Position numbers and translations under genes: made by a program. DNA of 55,035 bases from Porticoccaceae bacterium (GTDB lineage Bacteria > Pseudomonadota > Gammaproteobacteria > Pseudomonadales > Porticoccaceae). Location of the stretch: assembly GCA_002702725.1 (NCBI GenBank), contig PABE01000006.1:1-55035 (forward strand), written 5' to 3'. Below the pieces are notes generated by a model that saw nothing but the letters and a program-made list of their open reading frames with translations, had not been told where the DNA came from and ran no database searches. Of this stretch, positions 9,151 to 20,892 are shown one piece after another (the first letter of the stretch is position 1; every line of letters starts with the position of its first letter).

Positions 9151-10400
9151 GCCATCGGCAGGGTGGCCCGATGTGGCCTCAGAAACGGGATTGATAACAG
9201 TGCGCATACAGCGAGTCCTGCGAATATCAGGAACATGATCCTGTAACTACCGGTTACGTCGAAGAGCCAGCCGGACAGTAGCGGCGACAATGCTGCAACA
9301 GAAATCACTACCCTGCTGACCTGTCCGAATAGTCGCGAATAGAGTTGCTGATCGAACAACCGGCCAATGAGCGACGTCCAGAGGGGCATAAAGCCGCCGC
9401 CACTGACCGCAATCATGCCTGTGGCAAATGCCAGCAGCATGAACGAGTTCGCCACCGAATAGAGCGACATGGCGCCCAGGACCATCACGAGACTGCCGGC
9501 CAGAACCAGTCGGGCGTCAATCAGATCACAGATGCGGCCGACGGTGACAGCTGAGCATAAACCCACCAGTGAATAGAGCGAAATCATCAGGGCGGCGGTT
9601 TCCCGCGCTTCGCCGATGTCCAGGGCAAACAGGGCCAGGTTGGCGAGTACGGCGGTGAAGCTGGCCATGAGCACCGCAAGAATCGGGGTTAACAGCCAAA
9701 AGGTGGGGCTTTTCCGGGCATGTCCGGCCAGTTGATCCAGGTCTTCGTGGGAGACGATGGTTGCTTCTGTATCGCCCGGTGCGGTTTCGACCCCGTCCGG
9801 ATAAAGGCCTTTATCGGCCGGGCGTTCGACGACAAACAGGTAGACAAGCAGCGGAATAAGCGTCGCCATGGTGAGACCGAGACAGGCCATGGCGACCCGC
9901 CAGCCCAGTAGTTCAAATAACACCGCCACCAGTGGTGGCAGGAAAAATCCGCCGGTCTGTGTCCCCAGTGTGGCCAGGCCTATGGCCGTACCCCGATGCT
10001 TGACAAACCAGCGCGACAGCAGGATTGCCGGTGCCAGTGAAGTAAAACACAGCGTAAATACCGGCAGCAGCAGTGCGTAGGTCCCGACAAAGAGCCAGAT
10101 GCTTGGTGTAACGGCAATGATCAGATAGCCAAACCCGGCGATCAGGGCCCCGGCAATCAATACTTTCCGAACAGACAACCGATCCATGAGTTGGGACAGC
10201 CGGGGCGCCATAAAGCCCGCCACCAGATTGTGGCCGGTGAGGGCCACCATGATAACTGCGCGGCTGACCTCAAAGGTCTCTTCCATGGCGCTGGCGATCA
10301 GGCTGATTATGTAGAGGGACATGCCGCCCCCCAGCCCCCCGAGGACCAGTGTGACCAGCACCAGCCACCATCCATAAAAAAGCGGTTTTCGTGACGGCAA
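9147..10400 (-). CDS. Major facilitator superfamily transporter
   Basis: This 417-residue inner-membrane carrier has about 12 predicted helices and a central cytoplasmic loop around residues 200-230. The N-terminal FYGWWLVLVTLVLGG is characteristic of the MFS subgroup related to monocarboxylate and oxalate/formate carriers, and the substrate cannot be told. The start appears to be a TTG with GGGGA about nine bases upstream, as no ATG aligns with the conserved beginning. Its stop overlaps the stop of mtnP by two bases on the opposite strand, so the two genes meet tail to tail without room for a terminator. Confidence 0.88.
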   Translation of the reverse strand: MPSRKPLFYGWWLVLVTLVLGGLGGGMSLYIISLIASAMEETFEVSRAVIMVALTGHNLVAGFMAPRLSQLMDRLSVRKVLIAGALIAGFGYLIIAVTPSIWLFVGTYALLLPVFTLCFTSLAPAILLSRWFVKHRGTAIGLATLGTQTGGFFLPPLVAVLFELLGWRVAMACLGLTMATLIPLLVYLFVVERPADKGLYPDGVETAPGDTEATIVSHEDLDQLAGHARKSPTFWLLTPILAVLMASFTAVLANLALFALDIGEARETAALMISLYSLVGLCSAVTVGRICDLIDARLVLAGSLVMVLGAMSLYSVANSFMLLAFATGMIAVSGGGFMPLWTSLIGRLFDQQLYSRLFGQVSRVVISVAALSPLLSGWLFDVTGSYRIMFLIFAGLAVCALLSIPFLRPHRATLPMA

Positions 10401-10478
10401 AGCGGTAGTCCCCTGTTCTGTAAGTTGGTTATTGTGGTTGATCTCTGCGGTCCGCGGTGCGGCGTGTTCGTCCGGCGC

Positions 10479-11462
10479 CTATTCGCGATTTGCCGGACCG
10501 CTATCCTCCAAAAGCCCATCCATTGGATTGATCATTGCCGGAGGCTCGACATTGGCTTCGTCCTGCTCCGGCTGATCGGGCTGATAGGGGGTCACCTTGA
10601 CCAGCAATCCCAGGCGGGGATGGTCGAGGTAGTGCAGGTCCTGATCGTTGATCCGTTGCCTGATTTTCATCAGGTCGATGTCCTGGATTGCGTAGCCGTC
10701 GGTCCCGTCGTCCCGGGTGGGTGTTCCCCTGGATGAAACAGGACTGCCGTCGACCACCGGCCAAAGTGCTGGGTCGGGACGCATGAAGGCGGGGAGGGGT
10801 TGGGTCATTTTCGGCAAACGGGGCAGTGCGGGCCACGGCTTCGCAGCGGTGTTACCCCCGTCGGATGGTCGCAGGGCGAGGGGAGCACCAAAGCGTGTTC
10901 GCCAGAGTCGGGTATCGATGGCTGTAAACCTGCCCGTATAAATTCTCAGGCTTCCCTCAAGCTCCCGGTGATTGCCAATGGTGGCGCCTCCGGTAATCAC
11001 CACCCAGGGGGTTGAATTTCGGGGTGATAGTCGCTGACGCCAGGCTTCGTGGAACAAGACCTGGTAGGTTCCAGATCGGCCCAGGGTATGGGCTTCGGGA
11101 TTGAGTGTTCGCTCCTGTTTGTCCAGTGTTCGGTAGGGCTGGGGCTGATCGTCGTCCCGCCGTTGTAAGGATGCCGCGGGAACCATCAGGGCCAGCAGCT
11201 GCCTATCCTGTTCCGACAATAACGCCAATTGCCCGGATTCATAGGGAACTGTCTCACCTGAACGCAGAAAAACCCGGGGTTTAGGGTAGTCCAGGGTGAT
11301 GGAGCGCAGGTTCTGCTCGTTTCGAGCGTCGTCCCGCTGGGCAAAAATGATCACTTCCACCTGATACCATGGCGTCGACGTGGTGTTGTCCTGGCCCTGT
11401 GCCAGCATCGGGAGGCCGCTCAGCAGTGCGGCGAGTAACGCGGTGGCGATAGTCCGTTTCAT
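10479..11462 (-). CDS. CsiV-like periplasmic protein
   Basis: This 327-residue exported protein has a signal peptide at 1-24 (ending LAQGQ) and the conserved opening WYQVEVIIFAQRD. The later segment YQVLFHEAWRQRL and a Pro-rich, poorly conserved middle match the CsiV family, described in Acinetobacter as binding peptidoglycan and acting with cell-wall enzymes. It starts five bases after the mfd stop and is therefore cotranscribed with mfd, the same arrangement as in pseudomonads. The C-terminal 30 residues are acidic and Pro-rich. The exact role here is unproven. Confidence 0.75.
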   Translation of the reverse strand: MKRTIATALLAALLSGLPMLAQGQDNTTSTPWYQVEVIIFAQRDDARNEQNLRSITLDYPKPRVFLRSGETVPYESGQLALLSEQDRQLLALMVPAASLQRRDDDQPQPYRTLDKQERTLNPEAHTLGRSGTYQVLFHEAWRQRLSPRNSTPWVVITGGATIGNHRELEGSLRIYTGRFTAIDTRLWRTRFGAPLALRPSDGGNTAAKPWPALPRLPKMTQPLPAFMRPDPALWPVVDGSPVSSRGTPTRDDGTDGYAIQDIDLMKIRQRINDQDLHYLDHPRLGLLVKVTPYQPDQPEQDEANVEPPAMINPMDGLLEDSGPANRE

Positions 11463-11467
11463 GGTGA

Positions 11468-14400
11468 TCAGGGTTGTGATTGTGGTGTAAGAGTGTCCAG
11501 CAAAGCGGACACGGTTTCCAGTCTTGTGTCACGGCTTTCCATCGGTACGGCGAATCTCAACTCCGTGGCGCCCGCAAGCCGGTAGCGTTCGGGCTGTTGC
11601 TGTACCAGTTGCACGATGGTGATGGGCTCGACGGGGGTGTCCCGCTTGAATTCCACCTTGCCGCCCCTGGCCCCCGCTTCGATGCGGGCAATGCCCAGGG
11701 CCTCTGCCCGTTGCCGGAGCAGTGCAATCCGGAACAGGGTTTTAGTGGCGTCCGGCAACAGGCCGAAGCGGTCAATCATCTCCACCTGCAGATCGCGTAT
11801 TGCTTCTTCATTTTCAGCGCCGCTGATGCGCTTGTACATGATCAGCCGCGTATTGACGTCCGGCAAATAGTCGTCGGGTATCAGAGCCGGAACATTGAGA
11901 TTGATCTCGGTGTTGTCGTGAAGGGAGTCCTCGATATCGAGGATTTTTCCCTGTTGCAGGGATTTGACGGCTTTTTCCAGCAACGACATATAGAGGCTGA
12001 ATCCGATGCTGTGGATGTGCCCGCTCTGGTCCTCGCCGAGTAATTCGCCGGCGCCGCGAATTTCCAGGTCATTGGTGGCGAGCGTGAAGCCGGAACCCAG
12101 ATGATCCGCCTCCGCCAGGGCTTCCAGTCGTTTGATCGCGTCATCGGTCATGGCGCGGGTTTCCGGGGTCATCAGATAGGCGTAGGCCTGGTGATGAGAG
12201 CGGCCTACGCGCCCCCGCAACTGGTGCAGTTGGGCCAGGCCGAACTTATCCGCCCGCTCGATGATAATGGTGTTGGCGGAGGGGATGTCGATACCGGTTT
12301 CGATAATGGTTGTACAGACAAGTACATTGAAGCGCTGGTGATAAAAATCCGACATCACCCGCTCCAGTTCCCGCTCCCGCATCTGACCATGGGCGAAATC
12401 GATTCGGGCCTCGGGCACGCGCTTTTTCAGTTCCTCGACGGCCCTTTCGATGGTTTTCACTTCATTGTGCAGGTAATAGACCTGGCCGCCGCGCAGGATC
12501 TCCCGCAGGACCGCTTCCCGAATGACCCGGTCCTCCCGCTGCCGTACAAAGGTTTTCACCGACAGGCGGCGGGCCGGAGGGGTGGCAATGATGGACAGAT
12601 CGCGAATCCCGCCCATTGCCATGTTGAGGGTGCGGGGTATGGGTGTGGCCGTCAGTGTCAGAATATCCACCTGGGCGCGCAGGGACTTGATCTTGTCTTT
12701 CTGCTGGACCCCGAAGCGGTGCTCCTCGTCAATGATCAACAGGCCCAGGTTTTTGAAGTCGGCCGGCGTATGGAGCAGTTTGTGGGTGCCGATGAGGATG
12801 TCCACCTTGCCGTCGGCGACCTGGTCGAGGAGGCCTTGCTGGCTTTTGGCGGATTTGAAACGCGAAATCACGTCGATGGTCACCGGCCAGTTGGCAAAGC
12901 GGTCGCGGAAGTTGTCAAAATGCTGCTGGGCGAGGAGGGTGGTGGGCACCAGCATCATCACCTGTTTGCCGCTGGCAACGGCGAGGAACGCGGCGCGCAT
13001 GGCCACTTCGGTCTTGCCAAAGCCGACATCGCCGCAGACCAGCCGGTCCATGGGTTGCGGCGAGCGCATATCCTTGAACACGGCGTCGATGGCGTCCTGC
13101 TGGTCAGGGGTTTCCTCGAAGGGGAATTCGGCACAAAAACGCTGATAGTCTGCGCCCGGATCACTGTAGCTGAAACCCTCTCGGGCCGCGCGACGGGCGT
13201 AGATGTCGAGCAATTCGGCGGCGGTGTCGCGAATCTGCTCGCTGGCCTTGCGTTTGGCTTTTGTCCACTGATCGGTGCCCAGTCGATGCAGTGGCGCCAG
13301 TGCCTCGTCGCCGCCGCCATAACGGCTGATCAGGTGCAGGTTGGCCACCGGTACGTATAACTTCGCGTCGTCGGCGTAGGCCAGGGCCAGAAATTCCTGG
13401 CTGGCACCGTCAACCGCCAGGGTTTCCAGCCCCCGGAAACGGCCGACCCCGTGGTCGGCGTGCACCACCGGCGCCCCGGGTTTCAATTCTGTGAGGTTGC
13501 GAACCACCAATTCGCTGTTGTCGCGACCGCGATTTCGCCGCCGTCGCTGCATGACCTGCTGGCCGAACAGTTGTGATTCAGTGATGATCCGAAGGGCCGG
13601 TTGCTCCAGTACCAGGCCCCGCTCCAGGGCAAAGGTAGTGATGGCGAGGGGCTCTGACCGGGAAACAAAATCCCCCCATGTGTCGACGGGGGCCGGTGCA
13701 ATGCCCGCGTCTTTCAACAGTTCCAGCAGGGCCTCCCTGCGACCGGAAGACTCGGCGCAAAACAGAGTCCGATGGTTTGTCGTGCTAAGCAATGTTTCCA
13801 GGGCCATTACGGGGCGAGCCGCCCTGCTGTCGATGGCGACCTCATCGGGCTGTCGGGCCGGGAAGTCCATGCTGCCGGCTTTGGCGGGTGCCGGGTGGGG
13901 TGAAAGATCAGTGCGCGGATAGCGGCCGAGGGCTCCAAACAGCTCGCCGGCGCTGAGGAACAGGTGCCGGGGTGCAAGCAGAGGTCGCGTCGGGTCGACG
14001 CCGTATTCTTCGTAGCGCTCCTGTACTTCCCGCCAGAACTGTTCTATTGCTTCCGGCAGTGCGCCTGTGGTCAGTACCAGCGCATCCTCGGGCAGGTAAT
14101 CAAAGAGGGTTGCGGTCTGGTCAAAAAACAGTGACAGGTAAGACTCAATGCCCTGGGGCGCGAAGCCGTCCTTGATGTCCTGGTAAATGGGGCAGCGGCG
14201 GGGGTCGACATCGAAATGGTCATGCCAATGGTCCAGGAAATGTTTGATGCCGGGCTTGTCCAGGGGGAATTCCCGGGCCGGCAACAGGCGAATTTCGTTT
14301 TGTTTTTCCAGCGTAACCTGAGTCTCCGGATCGAAACTGCGCAGGGTGTCGATTTCGTCGTCGAGCAGATCGATCCGAAAGGGCACGTCGCTGCCCATGG

Positions 14401-14929
14401 GGAATATGTCGACAAGATTTCCACGCACGGCATATTCGCCGTGTTCATAGACCGTCTCGACGGCGCGGTAGCCGGAATTATCCAGCGTCAGACGCAGTTT
14501 CTCGATATCGATGGACTCGCCGACGCGGTGCACGAAGCTGTTGGCCGCCACGTAGGCGGGCGGCGCCACGCGCTGTAACAAAGTGGTGATAGACACGACC
14601 AGAAGGCCGAGGCCCGTGTGAGGGAGCGTGTAAAGACAGTCGAGCCTCTCGGAAACGATATCCTGGTGTGGCGAGAAGACATCGTAGGGCAGCGTTTCCC
14701 AGTCCGGGAAATGCAATACCGGAAGCGCCTGGCCTTTGGCGAAAAAGCGCATTTCGCTTTCCAGCTGAGCAGCTTCTCCGGCGGATTCCGCAATCACCAG
14801 GCACAACCGACCGGACCTTGTCGCCGCCTCGAACGCAGCCAGTGCCGCAGCCGCCCCCGGCAGACTGGCCCAGAGTCGCCGGTCGCCGGGCGCGTTGTCG
14901 GGTGGGAGGCTGAGTACGGAATCGGTCAT
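11468..14929 (-). CDS. mfd: Transcription-repair coupling factor Mfd
   Basis: This 1153-residue SF2 translocase removes stalled RNA polymerase at DNA lesions and recruits UvrA. In order it shows the UvrB-homology N-terminus, the RNA-polymerase-interaction domain (GAPVVHADHGVGRFRGLETL), helicase motifs (DRLVCGDVGFGKTEVAMRAA for Walker A, LLIIDEEHRFGVQQKDKIK with DEEH, LTATPIPRTLNMA), the second RecA lobe ending in QLRGRVGRSHHQAYAYL and the C-terminal TRCF domain that controls UvrA binding. The length is normal. The upstream 218-base gap to the divergent gapdh gene must hold its promoter, but none is obvious. uvrC, a later partner in the same pathway, lies elsewhere in the window. Confidence 0.97.
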   Translation of the reverse strand: MTDSVLSLPPDNAPGDRRLWASLPGAAAALAAFEAATRSGRLCLVIAESAGEAAQLESEMRFFAKGQALPVLHFPDWETLPYDVFSPHQDIVSERLDCLYTLPHTGLGLLVVSITTLLQRVAPPAYVAANSFVHRVGESIDIEKLRLTLDNSGYRAVETVYEHGEYAVRGNLVDIFPMGSDVPFRIDLLDDEIDTLRSFDPETQVTLEKQNEIRLLPAREFPLDKPGIKHFLDHWHDHFDVDPRRCPIYQDIKDGFAPQGIESYLSLFFDQTATLFDYLPEDALVLTTGALPEAIEQFWREVQERYEEYGVDPTRPLLAPRHLFLSAGELFGALGRYPRTDLSPHPAPAKAGSMDFPARQPDEVAIDSRAARPVMALETLLSTTNHRTLFCAESSGRREALLELLKDAGIAPAPVDTWGDFVSRSEPLAITTFALERGLVLEQPALRIITESQLFGQQVMQRRRRNRGRDNSELVVRNLTELKPGAPVVHADHGVGRFRGLETLAVDGASQEFLALAYADDAKLYVPVANLHLISRYGGGDEALAPLHRLGTDQWTKAKRKASEQIRDTAAELLDIYARRAAREGFSYSDPGADYQRFCAEFPFEETPDQQDAIDAVFKDMRSPQPMDRLVCGDVGFGKTEVAMRAAFLAVASGKQVMMLVPTTLLAQQHFDNFRDRFANWPVTIDVISRFKSAKSQQGLLDQVADGKVDILIGTHKLLHTPADFKNLGLLIIDEEHRFGVQQKDKIKSLRAQVDILTLTATPIPRTLNMAMGGIRDLSIIATPPARRLSVKTFVRQREDRVIREAVLREILRGGQVYYLHNEVKTIERAVEELKKRVPEARIDFAHGQMRERELERVMSDFYHQRFNVLVCTTIIETGIDIPSANTIIIERADKFGLAQLHQLRGRVGRSHHQAYAYLMTPETRAMTDDAIKRLEALAEADHLGSGFTLATNDLEIRGAGELLGEDQSGHIHSIGFSLYMSLLEKAVKSLQQGKILDIEDSLHDNTEINLNVPALIPDDYLPDVNTRLIMYKRISGAENEEAIRDLQVEMIDRFGLLPDATKTLFRIALLRQRAEALGIARIEAGARGGKVEFKRDTPVEPITIVQLVQQQPERYRLAGATELRFAVPMESRDTRLETVSALLDTLTPQSQP

Positions 14930-15147
14930 GGGCGGCGTGCGGGTCAGTGGGGAAAAAAGGCCGCCATTGTAGCCGCCCAGACGGGAATCGTCATTGACGA
15001 CCGTTTCAGGGGCCTCTGTACCGGGGCGCTATCGGATGGGTTCTGCCCTGTGCAGGGCCCGGCCACTCGCCTTGCGCCGGCGCCACGTAATCACGATAAT
15101 AGCGGCCCTCTATCGACTCTCTGCAACACTAAAGAAGGTGACCTTCC

Positions 15148-16602
15148 GTGAATCGACCAAAACCCGACGATTTTTTTAAGGACTGGAAAGAGCGTGAGGC
15201 ACTCGCCGAAGGCATGATTCCGCTGATCGGGAAGCTGTACAGAAGTAACAATGTGTCCCTGTATATGTACGGTCGCAATCTGGTCAACCGTTCGGTGACC
15301 GAGATCATGAAGGCGCACCGTTTTGTGCGACAGATTGAGAAAAACGAGTTGTCGGAGTTTGAAACATTCCCGGTGATTCAGGCCCTCGCGGCCATGGACT
15401 TGGGCCCTGCCCATATTGATATCGGCAAGTTGACGGTGCTGTTTCAGCAGCAGAGCAATGGGCGTTCTCTCGAAGAATTCCTTCAGCAGGAAATTGGTGA
15501 CGACATAGGTAGCACCCGGAAGCCTATTCCCCAGCCCCAGGACGTTGTGCTTTACGGTTTTGGCCGCATCGGTCGCCTGGTTGCCCGGTTGCTGATCGAG
15601 AAGGCAGGTGGGGGTGATGTCCTGCGTTTGCGTGCCATTGTCGTTCGGCGGACCAAAAGTGCCGATGACCTGGCCAAGCGCGCCAGCCTGCTCCGCCGCG
15701 ACTCGGTTCACGGTTCCTTCAAGGGGACTATCCGGGTGATGGAGGACGAAAACAAACTGGTATGCAACGGCAATGAAATCCAGGTGATCTATGCCAACTC
15801 GCCGGAGGAGGTCGACTACACCCAGTACGGCATCGGCAATGCCCTGGTGGTCGACAATACCGGCGTCTGGCGGGATGAAGAAGGTCTCAGCCAGCACCTC
15901 AAGTGCCCCGGTGTCTCGAAAGTGTTACTGACCGCGCCGGGCAAAGGTGACCTGCCCAATATCGTCTACGGTATCAACCACCACACCCTGACCGGTGATG
16001 AAAAAATCGTCTCTGCAGCCTCCTGCACCACCAACGCCATCGTGCCGGTGCTGAAGGTGTTGATGGAGGATTACGGGATTGTGAAGGGGCATGTCGAGAC
16101 CGTTCACGCCTACACCAATGACCAGAATCTCATTGATAACTACCACAAGGGCGCCCGCCGGGGTAGAAGTGCGGCGCTGAATATGGTGCTCACGGAGACG
16201 GGCGCCGCCAAGGCTGTCGCCAAGGCGATCCCGGAGCTGGCCGGCAAGCTTACGGGCAATGCCATTCGCGTCCCTGTTCCCAATGTCTCGATGGCGATTC
16301 TCAATCTGCAGCTGGGCCGTGACACCACCGTCGAAGCGCTCAACGAATTCATGCGTCAGAAGGCGCTGTACTCGCCACTGCAGCAGCAGATCGGCTATAC
16401 GGTTTCAGAGGAGGCTGTGTCCACCGATTTTGTCGGTGATCGTCATGCCTGTGTGTTTGACTCCAAGGCAACCATCGTCAACGGCGACAGCTGTGTCCTT
16501 TACTGCTGGTACGACAACGAGTTCGGTTACAGCTGTCAGGTGGTTCGCGTCCTGGAGCAAATGGCTGGCGTGGAATGGGCCATTTACCCGAAAGGTCTCT
16601 GA
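15148..16602 (+). CDS. gap: Glyceraldehyde-3-phosphate dehydrogenase, long form
   Basis: This 484-residue protein has a GAPDH catalytic core from about residue 133 to the end and an N-terminal extension of about 130 residues. The core has the Rossmann motif LYGFGRIGRLVARLL near 134-148, the catalytic SCTTN with Cys293 and HAYTNDQNLIDNYHKGARRGR near 315-335. The usual NAD-selecting Asp after the second strand (AINDLTD in common GAPDHs) is replaced by AIVVRRTKS, with two arginines. This suggests NADP use and a gluconeogenic role, which is inference. The long form beside mfd and nqr occurs in pseudomonads. A GTG start at 15148 follows AAGGTGACC. A strong terminator follows the gene. Confidence 0.92.
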   Translation: MNRPKPDDFFKDWKEREALAEGMIPLIGKLYRSNNVSLYMYGRNLVNRSVTEIMKAHRFVRQIEKNELSEFETFPVIQALAAMDLGPAHIDIGKLTVLFQQQSNGRSLEEFLQQEIGDDIGSTRKPIPQPQDVVLYGFGRIGRLVARLLIEKAGGGDVLRLRAIVVRRTKSADDLAKRASLLRRDSVHGSFKGTIRVMEDENKLVCNGNEIQVIYANSPEEVDYTQYGIGNALVVDNTGVWRDEEGLSQHLKCPGVSKVLLTAPGKGDLPNIVYGINHHTLTGDEKIVSAASCTTNAIVPVLKVLMEDYGIVKGHVETVHAYTNDQNLIDNYHKGARRGRSAALNMVLTETGAAKAVAKAIPELAGKLTGNAIRVPVPNVSMAILNLQLGRDTTVEALNEFMRQKALYSPLQQQIGYTVSEEAVSTDFVGDRHACVFDSKATIVNGDSCVLYCWYDNEFGYSCQVVRVLEQMAGVEWAIYPKGL

Positions 16603-16620
16603 TACGATTGATATTTGGGA

Positions 16621-16645
16621 AGCCCCGCGCCGGCGGGGCTTTTTT
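16621..16645 (+). terminator. Rho-independent terminator after gapdh
   Basis: An eight-base perfect stem (AGCCCCGC / GCGGGGCT) with a four-base loop is followed at once by a run of T. It ends the gapdh transcript and isolates it from the nqr operon. Confidence 0.9.
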
Positions 16646-18248
<1,603 letters not shown>

Positions 18249-18251
18249 TCC

Positions 18252-19451
18252 ATGGCATTACGCAAATTCCTCGACCGCCTGGAACCCCATTTCCACAAGG
18301 GTGGAAAGTACGAAAAGTTCTATGCCCTCTACGAGGCCGTGGACACCATTTTCTATTCGCCGCCCGATGTGACCAAGAACGCCGCCCATGTGCGTGACGG
18401 TATTGATCTCAAAAGGGTGATGATTACCGTCTGGCTGGCCGCATTCCCGGCCATGTTTTACGGTATGTACAACCTTGGTTTCCAGGCCAACACCGCCCTG
18501 GAGGTGTTGGGGGCAACGTCCGTTGACGGCTGGCACGGCGCCCTTATCAGTCTGTTGGCAGGGCACGATCCGAACAGTATCTGGGATTGCTTCTGGTACG
18601 GCGCAGTTTACTTCCTGCCCATCTATATCGTGACCTTTGCCGTGGGCGGCTTATGGGAAGTCCTGTTCGCCATCGTCCGCGGCCATGAGATCAACGAAGG
18701 TTTCTTCGTGACTTCCATCCTTTTTGCCCTGACCTGTCCGCCGGACCTGCCCCTTTGGATGGTCGCCCTGGGCATCAGTTTTGGCGTCGTCATCGGCAAG
18801 GAAGTGTTTGGCGGTACCGGCAAGAACTTCCTCAACCCGGCACTGACCGGCCGCGCCTTCGTGTTTTTCGCCTATCCGGCGGAGATGTCCGGTGATGCGG
18901 TTTGGACTGCAGTGGATGGCTTTACCGGCGCCACTGCGCTGTCCGTGGCGGCATCTGACGGTATGGCGGCACTTCAGAGCCAGATGTCTTGGCTGGACGC
19001 CTTCTTTGGCCGTATTCAGGGTTCCGTCGGTGAAGTGTCCACCCTGGCGATCTTTATCGGCGGCGCTATCCTGCTGATTACCCGTATTGCCTCCTGGCGA
19101 ATTATGCTCGGCGTCATGCTGGGGATGATAGCGCTGTCGACCCTTTTTAACCTGGTGGGCTCTGACAGCAACCCGATGTTCGCCATGCCCTGGTACTGGC
19201 ATCTGGTGATCGGCGGCTTCGCCTTTGGTATGGTCTTTATGGCCACGGACCCGGTATCCGCCTCCATGACCGATACCGGCAAGCTGTGGTTTGGTGCGCT
19301 CATTGGCGTGATGGTGGTGTTGATTCGGGTCGTCAACCCCGCGTTCCCCGAAGGCATGATGCTGGCCATTCTGTTCGCCAACCTGTTTGCGCCCCTGATT
19401 GACCATTTCGTGGTCCAGGCCAATATCAAGAGGAGGCTCGCCCGTGGCTAG
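18252..19451 (+). CDS. nqrB: Na+-NQR subunit B
   Basis: This 399-residue integral membrane subunit, with about ten helices, carries covalently bound FMN and contributes to the Na+ channel. The FMN-attachment Thr lies in [13 protein letters not shown] near residues 225-237. [21 protein letters not shown] is a strongly conserved segment of the RnfD/NqrB family. The gene begins three bases after nqrA and its end overlaps nqrC by eight bases. Confidence 0.96.
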   Translation: MALRKFLDRLEPHFHKGGKYEKFYALYEAVDTIFYSPPDVTKNAAHVRDGIDLKRVMITVWLAAFPAMFYGMYNLGFQANTALEVLGATSVDGWHGALISLLAGHDPNSIWDCFWYGAVYFLPIYIVTFAVGGLWEVLFAIVRGHEINEGFFVTSILFALTCPPDLPLWMVALGISFGVVIGKEVFGGTGKNFLNPALTGRAFVFFAYPAEMSGDAVWTAVDGFTGATALSVAASDGMAALQSQMSWLDAFFGRIQGSVGEVSTLAIFIGGAILLITRIASWRIMLGVMLGMIALSTLFNLVGSDSNPMFAMPWYWHLVIGGFAFGMVFMATDPVSASMTDTGKLWFGALIGVMVVLIRVVNPAFPEGMMLAILFANLFAPLIDHFVVQANIKRRLARG

Positions 19452-20226
19452 TAGTAATGATCGCATCAGCAAGGTGCTTCTGGTTGCCATCGTTTTGTGC
19501 CTGGTTTGTTCGGTTGTTGTCTCTTCGGCAGCGGTACTGCTGCGCGACGCCCAGCAGGCCAACAAGGCGCTGGACATGAAGCGCAACATCCTTGCCGCCG
19601 CCGGTATGCTTGAGCCCGGTGTCAGTGTCGAAGAGCAGTTCAAACGCGTCGAGACCCGGGCCATCAACTTCGAGACCGGCGAATTCACCGATGCCGTGAA
19701 TGCCGCCACCTATGACCAGCGCAAGGCCGCCAAGGCGCCGGAGACCTCCGAAGCCCTCGATGGCGAGGAAGACATTGCCGGTATCAATCGTCAGGAGAAA
19801 TACGGCCTCGTCTATCTGGTCTACGAGGGTGACCGCCTCGACAAGGTTATCCTGCCTGTGCGCGGCTACGGTCTCTGGTCTACCCTTTACGGGTTCCTGG
19901 CCCTGGAGTCCGACCTCAATACCGTGGCGGGGCTCGGTTTCTACGAGCACGGCGAAACTCCCGGTCTCGGAGGTGAAGTGGATAACCCGTTGTGGAAAGC
20001 CAAGTGGCACGGCAAGCAAGTCTACGAGCCGGGCGATTTCGGTGATGTGCAGCTTTCAGTCGTCAAGGGGGAAGTTGACCCGCAGGCGCCTAACGCCCAA
20101 TACAAGGTGGACGGTCTTTCCGGTGCCACGTTGACTTCAAAGGGCGTTGACCAGCTGATCAAATTCTGGCTGAGCGAACAGGGATACGCTCAGTTCCTGA
20201 CCAACCTGAAATCCGGGGAGGCCTGA
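19444..20226 (+). CDS. nqrC: Na+-NQR subunit C
   Basis: This 260-residue subunit has one N-terminal helix ([20 protein letters not shown]) and a periplasmic flavin domain. The covalent FMN site is the Thr of [11 protein letters not shown] near residue 235. The GTG at 19444 was chosen because [17 protein letters not shown] is the usual beginning and an earlier ATG would overlap nqrB by over 50 bases. The overlap suggests coupled translation with nqrB. Confidence 0.95.
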   Translation: MASSNDRISKVLLVAIVLCLVCSVVVSSAAVLLRDAQQANKALDMKRNILAAAGMLEPGVSVEEQFKRVETRAINFETGEFTDAVNAATYDQRKAAKAPETSEALDGEEDIAGINRQEKYGLVYLVYEGDRLDKVILPVRGYGLWSTLYGFLALESDLNTVAGLGFYEHGETPGLGGEVDNPLWKAKWHGKQVYEPGDFGDVQLSVVKGEVDPQAPNAQYKVDGLSGATLTSKGVDQLIKFWLSEQGYAQFLTNLKSGEA

Positions 20227-20231
20227 TTGTC

Positions 20232-20891
20232 ATGAAGATCAAAGAAATCGTCGTCAATCCGATTTTCAACAACAACCCTATCGCCTTGCAGATCCTGGGG
20301 ATCTGTTCTGCCCTGGCGGTGACCTCGAGCATGAAGGTCTCCCTGGTCATGTGTATCGCCCTGACCCTGGTGACAGCCTTTTCCAATCTGTTCGTGTCGT
20401 TAATCCGGCATCATATTCCGGGCAGCATCCGCATTATCGTGCAGATGACCATTATCGCCTCCCTGGTGATCGTGGTGGATCAGGTGATCAAGGCCTACGC
20501 CTACGACATCAGCAAGCAGCTGTCGGTATTCGTCGGGCTGATCATCACCAACTGTATCGTCATGGGCCGCGCAGAGGCGTTCGCCATGAAAAACCCGCCC
20601 ATTCCGAGCTTTCTGGATGGCATCGGCAATGGTCTGGGGTACAGCTTTATTCTGATCGTGCTCGCCTTTGTTCGGGAGTTGTTCGGTTCCGGCAGCCTTT
20701 TCGGTGTGCAGGTTATCCCCCTGGCCAGCACCGGTGGCTGGTATATCCCCAACGGCCTGCTTCTTTTGCCACCAAGCGCGTTCTTCCTGATCGGCCTTAT
20801 CATCTGGGGCATCCGTTCGGTGAAGAAGAACCAGATCGAAGAGCCGGAATTCAAGATCGCCCCCAATTCCGGACTGAAGGAGGTCGCGTAA
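20232..20891 (+). CDS. nqrD: Na+-NQR subunit D
   Basis: This 219-residue integral membrane subunit has six helices and is homologous to RnfE/RnfA. It forms, with NqrE, the membrane core that binds an intramembrane iron centre. The conserved [19 protein letters not shown] with its Cys lies near residues 103-122. The GGCCTGATTGTC before the ATG gives a weak ribosome binding site, so expression is probably coupled to nqrC. Confidence 0.96.
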   Translation: MKIKEIVVNPIFNNNPIALQILGICSALAVTSSMKVSLVMCIALTLVTAFSNLFVSLIRHHIPGSIRIIVQMTIIASLVIVVDQVIKAYAYDISKQLSVFVGLIITNCIVMGRAEAFAMKNPPIPSFLDGIGNGLGYSFILIVLAFVRELFGSGSLFGVQVIPLASTGGWYIPNGLLLLPPSAFFLIGLIIWGIRSVKKNQIEEPEFKIAPNSGLKEVA

Positions 20892-20892
20892 C

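Noticed and set aside
12101-13360. Open frame of 419 codons on the + strand
   Set aside because: It is fully antisense to the helicase core of mfd, whose motifs are complete. The translated composition (Gly, His and Gln rich) is typical of a shadow frame in GC-rich DNA.
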